The notes: generated from the letters alone by a model not told the origin. DNA of 64,000 bases from Deltaproteobacteria bacterium (GCA_016703535.1 JADJBV010000001.1:6810001-6874000); one strand, 5' to 3'. Counted from the stretch's first letter, positions 1 to 9,256 are shown. Numbers and translations: made by a program.

Positions 1-634
1 GCAACGTCTTCGGCAAGGCGAACTCGACTACTACGAGGGCACCCGGGCCGGGCTCTCCTGTGAAAGTTGCCACTTGGATCGGGACAGCGATCAGGCGCTC
101 CATGACATCGGGCACGGCACGCCTCGACCCACCTTGAGCATCTTGGGCATCGCCCAGACCGCGCCGTACCTGCGAGGCGCCAGTTATCCCAGCTTGGCCA
201 GCCTCGACGACTTCGCCCACGGGGTTTTGGGGGGCTATCGGGTCGAACGTGCAGATCGGGCGGCGAACGTGGCGGCGTTTTTGGAGGGGCTGGGCCCGGA
301 GGTGCAGCTTCCGCCCTTGGGTGAGGCAGCACGGGCGGGCTTCTTGGCCTTCGTGAAGGCCGGGTGTGCGGCCTGCCATCGGCCCCCGGCCTTCACCGAC
401 TTGGCCCAATACCCGGCCGGGATGATCTTTCCGGAGCGGACCGGGGCCCCCGAGCTGTTGGACACCCCCAGCCTGCGATCGGTGGGCGCAACCTCCCCAT
501 ACTTATATGACGGTCGCGCCGTCACCTTGGAGAGCGTCTTCGAGGACCACGACCCAGGCCGGGCCCACGGCGACTACGCCCAACTCGACGTCAAAGAACG
601 GGCGGCCCTCTTCGCCTTCCTTCGGGCCCTCTGA
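1..634 (+). CDS. Di-heme cytochrome c peroxidase-like protein (3' part)
   Basis: The gene enters from the left edge; about 210 residues are visible and the true start is outside. Two c-type haem sites can be read: CESCH near the left edge and CAACH about 100 residues later, which fits the di-haem cytochrome c peroxidase/MauG-like family that acts in the periplasm. The tail carries the usual family block: a TPSLRSVG stretch, then SPYLYDGR, then an ERAALFAFLRAL ending, typical of the C-terminal haem domain. The electron donor and substrate cannot be told from this fragment. It ends 12 bases before the end of the convergent lipoprotein gene. Family assignment is firm; whether it is a true peroxidase or a MauG-type oxidase is not settled. 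Confidence 0.8.
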   Translation, partial: QRLRQGELDYYEGTRAGLSCESCHLDRDSDQALHDIGHGTPRPTLSILGIAQTAPYLRGASYPSLASLDDFAHGVLGGYRVERADRAANVAAFLEGLGPEVQLPPLGEAARAGFLAFVKAGCAACHRPPAFTDLAQYPAGMIFPERTGAPELLDTPSLRSVGATSPYLYDGRAVTLESVFEDHDPGRAHGDYAQLDVKERAALFAFLRAL

Positions 635-646
635 GCCGCCGGCACT

Positions 647-2425
647 TCACTGGGGCTCCACCTGGCTCTCGGGGACCAACACCGCGCCGTCGACGTCCCG
701 GGTGACTCGCAGGTGGTAGGTGAGCCCGTTTCCGAAACGGACCTCCCAACGGATGGTGAGGCCATCGCCCTGGGCCACCAACACGTCGCCCCAGTTGTGG
801 TGGGTGTTGGTGTAGTCGAGCCGATCCCAGGCATCGATCAAGTGGGTTTGGCCGTCGAACTGGAGGCGCAAGCTCACCGGCGCGTAGATCGACGACTCAC
901 CCACCCCTGGAGCCGCCCAACGACGCCGGACCTCGACCTGGAGCGTGCGGTCGTTGTTGGCGTAGGAGAGCACCTCGTCTTCGCGCCAAGGGCGAGTGTA
1001 GTCGGTCGGATAGGCCAGGCTGGATTCGAGGCTGTTGCCGCCGGCGTCGAGGACGTCGACGAAGAAGTAGTCGTCGGGTGGGTTTTTGGTGATCCGCACC
1101 CGGAGCGCACCGAGCGCCACTTGAAAGCCCGCGCGACCGTCGACCACCACCGAGGTGATGGCCGCGCCGTCGAAGCGTCGACCGGTCACGCCGGGATCCG
1201 CGGAGAATAGGACCGGGATCAAAGCCCGCAGCGAAAAGCCCGGGTTGTTGGCCTGGGGACAGGTGAAGACCTGGAGCACGGTGTTGTTCCCCGAGGTCAA
1301 GGTTTGGACCTGGGCCCCGGCGCATTCTTGAAAGCCAGCTTGCAAATGCGGGGCGTCGACCCGAACCCAACCCGCGGGAGTTGCGAAGGTGTCTTCACGC
1401 TCTTGTCCGTTGCTGGTGTCCAAGGTGGTGACGGTGATCGAACCTCCGCCGCTGGGGCCACCGACGTTGGCCAAGGCGATCCGGGCCACCACCTCGCCGC
1501 GCAGCGGAGTGCCGCCCCGTTGGAGGGGCTCGAAGACGGTCTCGTAGAGCCCGAGGTCTCGCGTGAAGTCGAACAAGGAGGACTCGTCCCAGTTGTGATG
1601 CCCGGCGACGTAGGTCTGGGACCAAAATCCACTGAATGGAACGAGGTCGTAGGGGTCGGCCGCGAGCTGCAGCAGCCCACCGGTCGGGACCATCGGCGCT
1701 GAGCCGACCTGGACCTCCCGGGTGTTGGCGAAGCGGAGGAGGGTCAGGGCGTTGGCGCCGGTGCCTGCGCTCAGCACGAACATCCCGGGCTCGAGTTCGG
1801 CCGATCCGCCACAAGGTTCGAGGTCGGTGCCTTCGCTGCGGCCGTTGGGCGTGAAGTAGAAGTGGTGTTCGTTTCGGGTTCCGAGCTGGACGGGCGAGCG
1901 GTCGTTGACCTGGCGCGAGACCAAAAAGCGTTCGCTGAGCACACCACTCGGCAAGGTGTGTTGCACTTCGGCGCTGAGGCGGGTGTTGCCCGAGGGATCT
2001 TGGAGCTCGTAGCGCGTCACGCGGGAGCTCACGTTGGTGATCGCGTACTGTTGATCCGACAAGGGCCCCAGCCGGAGTTGTCCCCCGCGGAGGGTGGCCG
2101 CGGCCAGGTGCGCTCGGCCCAAACTTGGGCGGGGCTCCGGGCCCAAGGTGAGGTGGACCTTGAGGGCCAACTCGTCGGCCAAGGCGCGACCCGATTGCCA
2201 GGCGGTGCACAACTCGACGGGTTCCAGCCATCGAACTTCGATGCCCTCCAAAGTGGTGCCGTCCAGGGATGGATCGGGTCCGAGGTCCACGAGCCCCGCG
2301 TCGGCGCCCCCATCCAACCCCGCGTCGCCTCCGGCGTCCCGAGGGCCCTGGTCATCGTTGGGCTCCGAACTGCAGGCCATGGCGCTGAGGGCGATGAAGG
2401 TGAGACCGCGGGGAAAGATCGACAT
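647..2425 (-). CDS. Lipoprotein of unknown function with DAG-type linker
   Basis: 592 residues. The N-terminus is a short basic stretch, a hydrophobic core and a lipobox ending SAMAC, so the protein should be lipidated and exported. The mature N-terminus is an Asp/Gly/Ala-rich linker of about 30 residues (repeated DAG units), as in several other lipoproteins of this window. The remaining ~540 residues are beta-rich looking with no motif that I recognise; four cysteines are scattered in the body. A GAGGA ribosome binding site sits 4 bases before the ATG. It is divergent from the next lipoprotein gene, with a 106-base gap. Function unknown; surface or periplasmic location is inferred from the lipobox. 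Confidence 0.75.
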   Translation of the reverse strand: MSIFPRGLTFIALSAMACSSEPNDDQGPRDAGGDAGLDGGADAGLVDLGPDPSLDGTTLEGIEVRWLEPVELCTAWQSGRALADELALKVHLTLGPEPRPSLGRAHLAAATLRGGQLRLGPLSDQQYAITNVSSRVTRYELQDPSGNTRLSAEVQHTLPSGVLSERFLVSRQVNDRSPVQLGTRNEHHFYFTPNGRSEGTDLEPCGGSAELEPGMFVLSAGTGANALTLLRFANTREVQVGSAPMVPTGGLLQLAADPYDLVPFSGFWSQTYVAGHHNWDESSLFDFTRDLGLYETVFEPLQRGGTPLRGEVVARIALANVGGPSGGGSITVTTLDTSNGQEREDTFATPAGWVRVDAPHLQAGFQECAGAQVQTLTSGNNTVLQVFTCPQANNPGFSLRALIPVLFSADPGVTGRRFDGAAITSVVVDGRAGFQVALGALRVRITKNPPDDYFFVDVLDAGGNSLESSLAYPTDYTRPWREDEVLSYANNDRTLQVEVRRRWAAPGVGESSIYAPVSLRLQFDGQTHLIDAWDRLDYTNTHHNWGDVLVAQGDGLTIRWEVRFGNGLTYHLRVTRDVDGAVLVPESQVEPQ

Positions 2426-2468
2426 GGAATCCTCAGATTTTCGAGACTCGGAACGACGGATATCGGGC

Positions 2469-2488
2469 GCTTGCGCGGAGAAGCAAGC
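2469..2488. repeat. Inverted repeat GCTTGC-N8-GCAAGC between divergent genes
   Basis: Six-base arms separated by 8 bases in the gap between two divergent lipoprotein genes. The arms are the outward-facing form of the GCAAG/CTTGC half-site found elsewhere in the window. It could be an operator or a small hairpin; there is no T-run, so a terminator is unlikely. Confidence 0.35.
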
Positions 2489-2531
2489 CTCTGCGCTGGA
2501 GGGTCAGCAACGCTTGTGCCACCTTCTGCGG

Positions 2532-3365
2532 GTGCGTGCGCCCGCGTGGTTGATGTTCCTCCCGCTCCTTTCCGCCTGCAGCTGCGAAGACGAACCCGAG
2601 GTGTTGGACAGTGGGCCTGGGGACTCGGGCCCGATCGATGTTGGCGCTGACGCGGGCGACGGCGGCCGCGATCTAGGCCCGATGGATCTCGGCGTCTGGA
2701 TGGATGCCCAGCCCAGCGACGCGAACCTCGACGCTGGTGAAGACGCCAGCGAAAGCGACGGCGGGGCACAGCTGGACGCGGCACCCGTGGATGGCGCGGC
2801 TCCGGACTCCGGGATCCGTGGCACCTGCGCTGGCCCCGAAGACTGCGGCGGCGAGGCCTGCCTCACGGTCCCCAACGGTAGCAATGGCTGGCGAACCTGT
2901 GCTTTCGACGTGGTTCAAGAGGCCGTCACCTGCCAGGGCGAATTCGACGGTTGTTGCACGAGCGCTCAGTGCACCGACTCGGCCGGAGGCCTTTGTGTCA
3001 CGACGATCCCGTTTTATTGCTCCGGCCCGCCGCCCCCCTTCGCCAACCTTTGTCTTTACGACGAGTGTGGACCGAACCAAGCCTGTGGCAACGATCAGCT
3101 CTGCGTTCCGGCCCGGGCCTTTGGTGAACCGCGGGCCCACTGCGTGCCCGCCGAATGTCTCGACGACAGCCAGTGCACCTCTCGAGCGGGGGGCCAGTGC
3201 CGACCTTTCATCGCGCCCTGCCGGGGTCGGGTCAGCGGCTTCTTCTGCACCTACGCCGATTCGGCGTGTGTCAAAAACGAAGACTGCGTCGCGTTGCAGG
3301 GTGGATACTGCGCGCCCGGGACCGACGGGGAGACCGAGTGCCGGGAGTTCATCCCGCCGCCCTGA
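2532..3365 (+). CDS. Cys-rich lipoprotein with DAG linker
   Basis: 277 residues from a GTG start; this start gives a compact signal peptide with lipobox LLSAC. An ATG 21 bases downstream (2553) is the alternative and would leave a very short signal. After the lipid-anchored Cys comes an Asp/Gly/Ala-rich spacer of about 75 residues, then a domain of about 180 residues with more than 20 cysteines arranged in repeated C-x-x-C-x-x-C-like blocks, each with a CxxxxxGGxC core. This resembles the disulfide-rich repeat modules common in myxobacterial surface proteins. No enzymatic motif is visible. It is divergent from the preceding lipoprotein gene. Likely an extracellular binding or structural protein; that is inference. 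Confidence 0.7.
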   Translation: MRAPAWLMFLPLLSACSCEDEPEVLDSGPGDSGPIDVGADAGDGGRDLGPMDLGVWMDAQPSDANLDAGEDASESDGGAQLDAAPVDGAAPDSGIRGTCAGPEDCGGEACLTVPNGSNGWRTCAFDVVQEAVTCQGEFDGCCTSAQCTDSAGGLCVTTIPFYCSGPPPPFANLCLYDECGPNQACGNDQLCVPARAFGEPRAHCVPAECLDDSQCTSRAGGQCRPFIAPCRGRVSGFFCTYADSACVKNEDCVALQGGYCAPGTDGETECREFIPPP

Positions 3366-3413
3366 TCTCCGGCGGATTGGCCAACACGACGCGCCCACGT
3401 TAGGGCCCAGGGC

Positions 3414-4415
3414 ATGATGGTCGTGTTGGCGTTGTTGTGCGCCGCGCCCCCGCTCCCGACGCCGCCGGCGGGCCTGTCGCGCCTGACTTGGGAGGCCGAG
3501 CGGATCACGCCGACCCTGCGTTCACCGCTGGCCAAGGCTTTTGTGAGCAAGGTCCCGGAGCTCCCGGCGCCGGGGGCCCGGACTTTGTATCGAAGCGCCG
3601 ACAAACAACGATATCTGACCGAGGCCGCCTGGCGTGGCCTCGGGACCGATGAGCAGAAATCGTGGACCCCTCAGCCGATCGACGAGCTGAGCTACTACAC
3701 GACGCGTTACGGAACGCCGCTCTCTTACGCGCGCCCCCTCGAGATCTTGGGCGAACACGGCGTCAAAACGGTCGCTGGGCAGAAGATCCTCGACTTTGGT
3801 TATGGCTACGTAGGGCACCTGCGCCTCCTGGCGGCGTTGGGCGCCGACGTCCACGGGGTCGACGTGGATCCGATGTTGGCGGCGCTCTATTCGGAGCCTC
3901 GAGACACCGGCGTCATCCCCTCGAGGTCGGGGCCTTCGGGCCGGGTGACCTTACATCAAGGACGTTTCCCGACCGAATCGGCGCTGGTTCAGGCGGTGGG
4001 CCGCGAATACCAGCTGATCATCTCCAAAAACGTGCTGAAACGGGGCTACATCCACCCCGAACGTCCGGCCGATCCCAAACACCTGATCGATCTCGGCGTG
4101 AGCGACGAGGTGTTTTTGGCGGCGATGTTTCGCGCCCTTTCGCCCGGCGGGAAGTTGTTGATCTTCAACATCTGCCCGGCGATGGCGCCCCCGGATCGGC
4201 CCTTCATTCCGTGGGCCGATGGGCGTTCGCCGTTTTCGAAAGAAGCGTGGCAAAAAGCCGGCTTCAAGATTTTGCGCTTCGACGAGGTCGACACCGCGGC
4301 GGTCCGGGCCCAGGGCCGCACCTTAGGTTGGGACCTGCCCGAGGACGGAGAGCCCGGCATGGACCTCGAGCGGGATCTCTTCGCTTGGTACACCTTGGTC
4401 GAGAAACCTCGCTGA
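3414..4415 (+). CDS. Secreted class I SAM-dependent methyltransferase-like protein
   Basis: 333 residues. The first ~18 residues are hydrophobic (two Met codons, then VVLALLCAAPPLP) and look like a signal peptide, unusual for a SAM-dependent enzyme because SAM is cytoplasmic. The central part has a glycine-rich motif I, ILDFGYGYVGHL, followed by the acidic motif II in HGVDVDP, the signature of the Rossmann-type methyltransferase fold. Later PGGKLLIFNICP matches the motif IV/post-motif region. The substrate is unknown. A TAGGGC hexamer lies 7 bases before the ATG and no ribosome binding site is seen. The fold is fairly clear, catalysis less so; it could be a degenerate methyltransferase retained as an exported protein. 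Confidence 0.7.
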   Translation: MMVVLALLCAAPPLPTPPAGLSRLTWEAERITPTLRSPLAKAFVSKVPELPAPGARTLYRSADKQRYLTEAAWRGLGTDEQKSWTPQPIDELSYYTTRYGTPLSYARPLEILGEHGVKTVAGQKILDFGYGYVGHLRLLAALGADVHGVDVDPMLAALYSEPRDTGVIPSRSGPSGRVTLHQGRFPTESALVQAVGREYQLIISKNVLKRGYIHPERPADPKHLIDLGVSDEVFLAAMFRALSPGGKLLIFNICPAMAPPDRPFIPWADGRSPFSKEAWQKAGFKILRFDEVDTAAVRAQGRTLGWDLPEDGEPGMDLERDLFAWYTLVEKPR

Positions 4416-4428
4416 TTGAGTTCGCTGC

Positions 4429-4995
4429 ATGCGCCGCTGGATGATCTCACTCCTGGCCCTGGCGCTGCTGATCCTTGGGGTTTGGATCGGTCGCGCCGAA
4501 CCGACCCTCGGGTGGGTGCCGGCGGTGCGCGGTTCGGGGATCTTGGCGGCGGTGTTTTTGGGGCTGTCGTTGGCCTGTACGCCCGTCGGTCGGGTGTTGG
4601 GCCGATCGGTCTCGGCGTGGCGTCGATCGTTTGGTCTGATCGCCGCAGGTTTGGCGTTGCTTCACGGGGTCGGCGCAGCCGCGACGCCGTTGGTGCCACA
4701 GCTGAGGTTGTTGTGGTACGAGCCGCTTCTTCGGGCCGGCGCCATCACCTTGGGGTTGTTGTTGGCTTTGGGCCTCAGCTCATTTCCCCGGCGTTGGTCA
4801 CCTCGGCACTGGAAGGCCCTTCATCAACTGGTTTGGGCCGCGGTGTTGGCGCTGCTTGGGCACGTGGCCCTCTCGCCCCATGCGAGCAGCGTTGAGTTGG
4901 GGCTCATGGCGGCGGTCGTGGTGGTGCTGTTGTTGGCGCGGGCCTGGCCCGGGCTTGGGCGGTGCCACCGGCCCCAGGATCAAGGCTCTTCGTAA
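4429..4995 (+). CDS. MsrQ/ferric reductase-like haem-binding membrane protein
   Basis: 188 residues with about five or six membrane helices. The pattern fits the ferric reductase-like transmembrane domain (MsrQ/YedZ): an ACTPVGR loop, a WRRSFGL segment leading into a helix with LLHGVG, and then WKALHQLVW followed by a helix with LLGHVAL. The histidines in these helices are the expected b-haem ligands. MsrQ proteins pass electrons from the respiratory chain to the periplasmic methionine sulfoxide reductase MsrP. No msrP is adjacent, so the partner is unknown here. The gene starts 13 bases after the methyltransferase-like gene and its last 16 bases overlap the convergent TPR gene. The last ~20 residues are charged and cytoplasmic-looking. 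Confidence 0.65.
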   Translation: MRRWMISLLALALLILGVWIGRAEPTLGWVPAVRGSGILAAVFLGLSLACTPVGRVLGRSVSAWRRSFGLIAAGLALLHGVGAAATPLVPQLRLLWYEPLLRAGAITLGLLLALGLSSFPRRWSPRHWKALHQLVWAAVLALLGHVALSPHASSVELGLMAAVVVVLLLARAWPGLGRCHRPQDQGSS

Positions 4996-5768
4996 TCTTC
5001 GACCACTGGCGGCGGGGTGGCCGTGGCGTCCGAGATCGCGGGCGCGACATAGGTGGCCATCACCAAGGCGAAGGCCAAGGCCGCCGCGCCGTACATGATC
5101 GGGCGGGCCGGCTTGGCTCGCCAGGCCCACAGGCGTTCGCTGCGCCGTTGATAACCGGGCATCCCGACGTATTCGTGCCAGGCCGCGTCCTTCAAGGACT
5201 GGGCGGCGGCCGGGTCCCCCAACTTCAGCTTGGCGTCGGCCATCATCACCCGGGCCCGCACCGAAGATCTCCGGCGCTCGAGGAAGGGCTCCAAGATGGC
5301 CACCACCTTGGCGTGATCTCCCCGTTGCCCGGCGATTTGGGCCAACTCCAAGGCGGCGGCGCCCAAGCGGTAGTCCGGATCGTCTTCGTTGACCGCCTGC
5401 AAGATGCGCGCGGCTTGATCGAGTTGGCCCGAACCTTTGGCGGCCACCCCCAGGAGGAACAAGGTCGGCACGTCGTGGTCGCCCGCTTCGTAGTTGGGCT
5501 TCAGGAGATCGAAGGCCGCCTGATACCGGCGCTGCTGCACGCAGATGTCGGCCAGTTCGTAGCGGGCCCGACGATCGTTGGGGTTGTTGGCCAAGGTGGC
5601 CTTGAGCCGACCGGCCCGACGCCAGCGCAAGATACCTTGCAAAGGGTCCGGCAAGATCCGGGTGGTGGCCCGATCGAGGCCCCACCAAATCAACAACAAC
5701 AACACCAATGAGCCGATGGGGCTCCCGGTCACGCGGGCCAAGAGCAGCCAGATCAACCACTTGCTCAT
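4980..5768 (-). CDS. TPR-repeat membrane protein
   Basis: 262 residues starting MSKWLIWLL. The first hydrophobic segment (about residues 3-35) is followed by a charged stretch and then about 150 residues of helical repeats with TPR-like spacing (RARYELADICVQQRRYQAA, then further repeats), and a second hydrophobic segment near the C-terminus (MYGAAALAFALVMATYVA). This gives a protein anchored at both ends with a soluble TPR platform between. It could scaffold a protein complex; no partner is indicated. A sigma-70-like promoter is visible just upstream. Its 3' end overlaps the convergent MsrQ-like gene by 16 bases. Confidence 0.7.
   Translation of the reverse strand: MSKWLIWLLLARVTGSPIGSLVLLLLIWWGLDRATTRILPDPLQGILRWRRAGRLKATLANNPNDRRARYELADICVQQRRYQAAFDLLKPNYEAGDHDVPTLFLLGVAAKGSGQLDQAARILQAVNEDDPDYRLGAAALELAQIAGQRGDHAKVVAILEPFLERRRSSVRARVMMADAKLKLGDPAAAQSLKDAAWHEYVGMPGYQRRSERLWAWRAKPARPIMYGAAALAFALVMATYVAPAISDATATPPPVVEDYEEP
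5627..5640. repeat. GCAAG-N4-CTTGC palindrome copy 1
   Basis: GCAAGATACCTTGC inside the TPR gene. On the coding strand it reads in the phase x-CAA-GGT-ATC-TTG-C, the same phase as most other copies. Confidence 0.7.
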
Positions 5769-5783
5769 CGAAGGCTCGGCCGC

Positions 5784-5813
5784 AGAGTAGTGGACGTCGC
5801 CGCAAGAGCACAA
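5784..5813 (-). promoter_or_regulatory. Sigma-70-like promoter of the TPR gene
   Basis: Read on the minus strand: TTGTGC (-35, 5813-5808), an 18-base spacer, then TACTCT (-10, 5789-5784), 15 bases before the ATG at 5768. Both hexamers match the consensus at four positions. Confidence 0.4.
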
Positions 5814-5869
5814 GTTCTGCCTACACGCGACCACCTTGCCGGGAGGTACAGCGGTGCCCATGGAAGACC

Positions 5870-6259
5870 ATGAATCCTCGAGTCATGACGCCTTACTTGG
5901 CGATCCTCATCACCTCGGCTTGTTTGCCCCGAGAGAACCTCAATCAATCCGACCTCGAGCACCTCTGCCAGGCTGCCCAAAAGGCCACCGCCGAGGTCGC
6001 CCCCAAACCAGCGGATCCCGGGCGAATGATCGCCCTCGCGTCGGAGGGGAAGAAGTCCGTGCCGCTCAGCAAGTTGCTGGTGGACCTGGGGATGACCGCG
6101 GACAAGGGGGCTTTGATCGCTCAACGTCGAGCCGAAGTGAAGATCGCCGAGTTCGAGTGTCCCGCCCTCGAGGCGATCTACCCGGGCGCGACCACCACCC
6201 CACTGCCCTCGGCACCGCCGCCGAGCCCGGAACGGCCAGCGACTTCGGCCGCGGAGTGA
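5870..6259 (+). CDS. Small lipoprotein of unknown function
   Basis: 129 residues. The N-terminus MNPRVMTPYLAILITSAC is a short signal peptide with lipobox ITSAC. The mature part is about 110 residues, mixed charge, with a Pro/Ala/Ser-rich tail; one Cys (FECPALEA) lies in the body. An internal ATG at 5885 is a possible alternative start and keeps the lipobox. No family is recognised. It sits alone between the divergent TPR gene and uvrA. Confidence 0.55.
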   Translation: MNPRVMTPYLAILITSACLPRENLNQSDLEHLCQAAQKATAEVAPKPADPGRMIALASEGKKSVPLSKLLVDLGMTADKGALIAQRRAEVKIAEFECPALEAIYPGATTTPLPSAPPPSPERPATSAAE

Positions 6260-6347
6260 CCCTAGCATTGTGCGGATCGGGAGGGGTCCGCCGCAAACAG
6301 CGGCCGCTTCTCGAGTGGGCCCCACGAAGTTCCTCATGATTCGGCGC

Positions 6348-6377
6348 TTGCGCTGGGGCGTGGCGGCTCCCTAGCCT
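6348..6377 (+). promoter_or_regulatory. uvrA: Putative uvrA promoter
   Basis: TTGCGC (6348-6353), an 18-base spacer, TAGCCT (6372-6377). The ATG of uvrA is 9 bases downstream of the -10 and no ribosome binding site is seen, so the leader would be only 2-3 bases long. No LexA-type box was recognised. Confidence 0.4.
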
Positions 6378-6386
6378 CCTTGTTCC

Positions 6387-9236
6387 ATGGCCAGCGAGAG
6401 CATCGAGATCCGGGGCGCCCGGGAGCACAACCTCAAGGACATCACCGTCATCTTGCCGCGCAACAAGCTGGTGGTGATCACCGGCGTGTCGGGCTCGGGC
6501 AAAAGTTCCTTGGCCTTCGACACGGTCTACGCCGAAGGACAACGTCGTTACGTCGAGTCGCTTTCGGCCTACGCCCGGCAGTTCCTCGATCAGATGTCGA
6601 AGCCGGACGTCGACGCCATCGAAGGTCTTTCGCCGGCGATCTCGATCGAACAGAAGACGACCTCCAACAACCCGCGCTCGACCGTCGGCACCGTGACCGA
6701 GGTCTACGACTACCTGCGTCTCTTGTACGCGCGGATTGGCGTGCCGGCCTGTCCCGATTGTGGCAAGGCGGTGGCCCGGCAGACGGTGCAGCAGATCGTC
6801 GATCGGGTCTTGGAGAAGCCGGAGAAGACCAAGGTTGCGTTGCTCGCGCCGATCGTCCGGGGCCGCAAGGGCGAATACAAAAAGGAGCTGGATCAGCTGC
6901 GCAAGGACGGCTTCACCCGGGTGCGGCTGGACGGAGAGGTGAAGGAGCTCGGTGAGCCCGTCACCATGGACAAGAAGAAAAAACACGACATCGACGTGTT
7001 CGTCGATCGCCTGGTGGTGAAGGAAGGCATCAAGGGGCGCCTGACCGACTCGGTGGAGTTGGGTCTTAGGATGGGCGAGGGCCTGTTGCGGATTCAGTAC
7101 CCCGACGACGAGGTCGAAGAGCTGCTTTCGGAGAAGTTGGCCTGCCTGGAGTGTGGGATCTCGTTGCCGGAGATCGAACCTCGGACCTTCTCCTTCAACA
7201 GCCCCCAGGGCGCCTGTCAGACCTGCAGCGGCCTCGGTGAACTCTCCTATTTTGATCCGGACCGGGTCGTGCCCGATCAGGACAAGTCGCTCGAAGATGG
7301 GGCGATCGCGCCGTGGTCGTCGAAGTCGGTTTGGTACGGGCCGGTGCTGGAGGCGGTCGCCAAACACTACAAGATGTCGATGAAGACACCTTGGAAGGAC
7401 CTGCCGGCCAAGTTCCGCGACGTTATATTGAATGGATCGGGTGAAGACGCCATCAAGATCACCTTCCGGGGCGATGGCAGCAACTACACCTACACCAAAC
7501 CCTTCGAGGGGGTGTTGCGATCCTTGGAGCGGCGCCTGACCGAAACCGAGTCGGAGCACGTGCGAGAAGGGATCTCCGAGTACACCAGCTTGAAGGTCTG
7601 CCCCGAGTGCAACGGCGCTCGACTGCGCAAAGAGGCCCGGGTGGTGAAGGTCGGCGGGCGGTCCATCGGTGAAATCACCGCGATGTCGGTGCGGAGTTGC
7701 GCCAGCTTCTTCAGGGAGCTGCCCCTCAACGATCGGGACCAGACCATCGCCGCGCGGCTGCTGAAGGAGATCGACGAACGTTTGGGGTTCCTGGAGCGGG
7801 TGGGCCTGGATTACCTGACCTTGGAGCGGAAGGCCGGCACCTTGTCGGGCGGGGAAGGCCAGCGGATCCGCTTGGCGACCCAGATCGGCCGTTCTTTGGT
7901 GGGCGTGCTCTACATCTTGGACGAGCCGTCGATCGGTCTACACCAACGGGACAACCAACGCCTGCTCGAGACCTTGATGCGCCTGCGGGATCTGGGAAAC
8001 ACGGTGCTGGTGGTGGAGCACGACGAAGAGACCATCGGCGCCGCCGATTGGGTGGTGGACATGGGCCCGGGCGCCGGGCGCCACGGCGGGATGGTGGTGG
8101 CCGAAGGGACCCCGGGCCAGATCATCAAAAATCCCAAGTCGCTGACGGGGCAATATCTGTCCGGCGCCTTGACCATTGAGGTGCCCGAAACCCGGCGTAC
8201 GCCCAAGTCGCGGCCCCTGACCTTGACCGGCTGCACCGGCAACAACCTGAAGAACCTGGAGGTGAAGTTCCCCCTCGGTGTCTTCACCTGCGTGACCGGA
8301 GTGTCGGGCAGCGGCAAGTCCACCTTGGTCAACGACACCTTGTTCCGGGTGTTGGCCAAAGATCTCCACGGCGCCAAGGACCCGCCTTCGCCGGTGACTC
8401 GGGTGCAGGGCCTGGGTGAAGTGGACAAGGTCATCGACATCGATCAGTCACCGATCGGTCGGACGCCCCGCTCCAACCCAGCGACTTACACCGGGCTCTT
8501 CGGCGACATTCGAGACCTCTTCGCCGAGCTGCCGGACGCCAAGATCCGAGGCTACAAGGCGGGGCGTTTTAGCTTCAACGTCAAGGGTGGGCGCTGCGAG
8601 GCCTGCGAAGGCGACGGCATCATCCGCATCGAGATGCACTTTTTGCCCGACGTGTTCGTGACCTGCGAGGCGTGCCAGGGCCGGCGCTACAACCGAGAGA
8701 CCTTGGAGGTCCAGTTCAAGGGCAAGTCGATCGCCGACCTGTTGGAAATGACCGTCAACGAGGCCTTGGAGTTCTGCGCCAACATCCCGGTTCTGCAACG
8801 CAAGTTGCAAACGCTCCAGGACGTGGGGCTGGACTACATCAAGCTCGGACAACAAGCGACGACGTTGTCGGGCGGTGAGGCCCAGCGGGTGAAGTTGGCC
8901 AAGGAGCTCAGCAAACGCGGCACCGGCCGGACCATCTACATCTTGGATGAACCGACCACCGGCCTGCACTTCCATGACATCAAGAAGTTGTTGGAGGTGC
9001 TCCACCGCTTGGTAGAGCAGGGCAACACGGTGATCGTCATCGAGCACAACTTGGATGTGATCAAGACCGCCGACTGGATCATCGATCTCGGCCCCGAAGG
9101 TGGAGCCGGAGGCGGGCGGATCTTGGCCGAAGGCACACCCGAAGAGGTGGCCAAGGTCGCGGCCAGCCACACCGGTCGCTTCATCCGTCAGACCTTGGAT
9201 TTGGCGAAACAACACCAGAAGCGGCGGGTCGGCTGA
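6387..9236 (+). CDS. uvrA: Excinuclease ABC subunit A (UvrA)
   Basis: 949 residues, the normal UvrA length. UvrA is the damage-sensing ATPase dimer of nucleotide excision repair that loads UvrB on damaged DNA. First Walker A GVSGSGKS is at residues 33-40, first signature LSGGEGQR near 486; the second half has Walker A GVSGSGKST near 638 and signature LSGGEAQR near 827, with Walker B blocks LYILDEPSIGLH and YILDEPTTGLHF. Two zinc-binding modules are present: CLECG...CQTC near 253-279 and CEAC...CEAC near 736-762. The gene stands alone; uvrB and uvrC are not in the window. The first signature has Gly in place of the more usual Ala, which is tolerated in the family. Confidence 0.98.
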   Translation: MASESIEIRGAREHNLKDITVILPRNKLVVITGVSGSGKSSLAFDTVYAEGQRRYVESLSAYARQFLDQMSKPDVDAIEGLSPAISIEQKTTSNNPRSTVGTVTEVYDYLRLLYARIGVPACPDCGKAVARQTVQQIVDRVLEKPEKTKVALLAPIVRGRKGEYKKELDQLRKDGFTRVRLDGEVKELGEPVTMDKKKKHDIDVFVDRLVVKEGIKGRLTDSVELGLRMGEGLLRIQYPDDEVEELLSEKLACLECGISLPEIEPRTFSFNSPQGACQTCSGLGELSYFDPDRVVPDQDKSLEDGAIAPWSSKSVWYGPVLEAVAKHYKMSMKTPWKDLPAKFRDVILNGSGEDAIKITFRGDGSNYTYTKPFEGVLRSLERRLTETESEHVREGISEYTSLKVCPECNGARLRKEARVVKVGGRSIGEITAMSVRSCASFFRELPLNDRDQTIAARLLKEIDERLGFLERVGLDYLTLERKAGTLSGGEGQRIRLATQIGRSLVGVLYILDEPSIGLHQRDNQRLLETLMRLRDLGNTVLVVEHDEETIGAADWVVDMGPGAGRHGGMVVAEGTPGQIIKNPKSLTGQYLSGALTIEVPETRRTPKSRPLTLTGCTGNNLKNLEVKFPLGVFTCVTGVSGSGKSTLVNDTLFRVLAKDLHGAKDPPSPVTRVQGLGEVDKVIDIDQSPIGRTPRSNPATYTGLFGDIRDLFAELPDAKIRGYKAGRFSFNVKGGRCEACEGDGIIRIEMHFLPDVFVTCEACQGRRYNRETLEVQFKGKSIADLLEMTVNEALEFCANIPVLQRKLQTLQDVGLDYIKLGQQATTLSGGEAQRVKLAKELSKRGTGRTIYILDEPTTGLHFHDIKKLLEVLHRLVEQGNTVIVIEHNLDVIKTADWIIDLGPEGGAGGGRILAEGTPEEVAKVAASHTGRFIRQTLDLAKQHQKRRVG

Positions 9237-9256
9237 GCGGGCCCTCTGGCAGCCTG

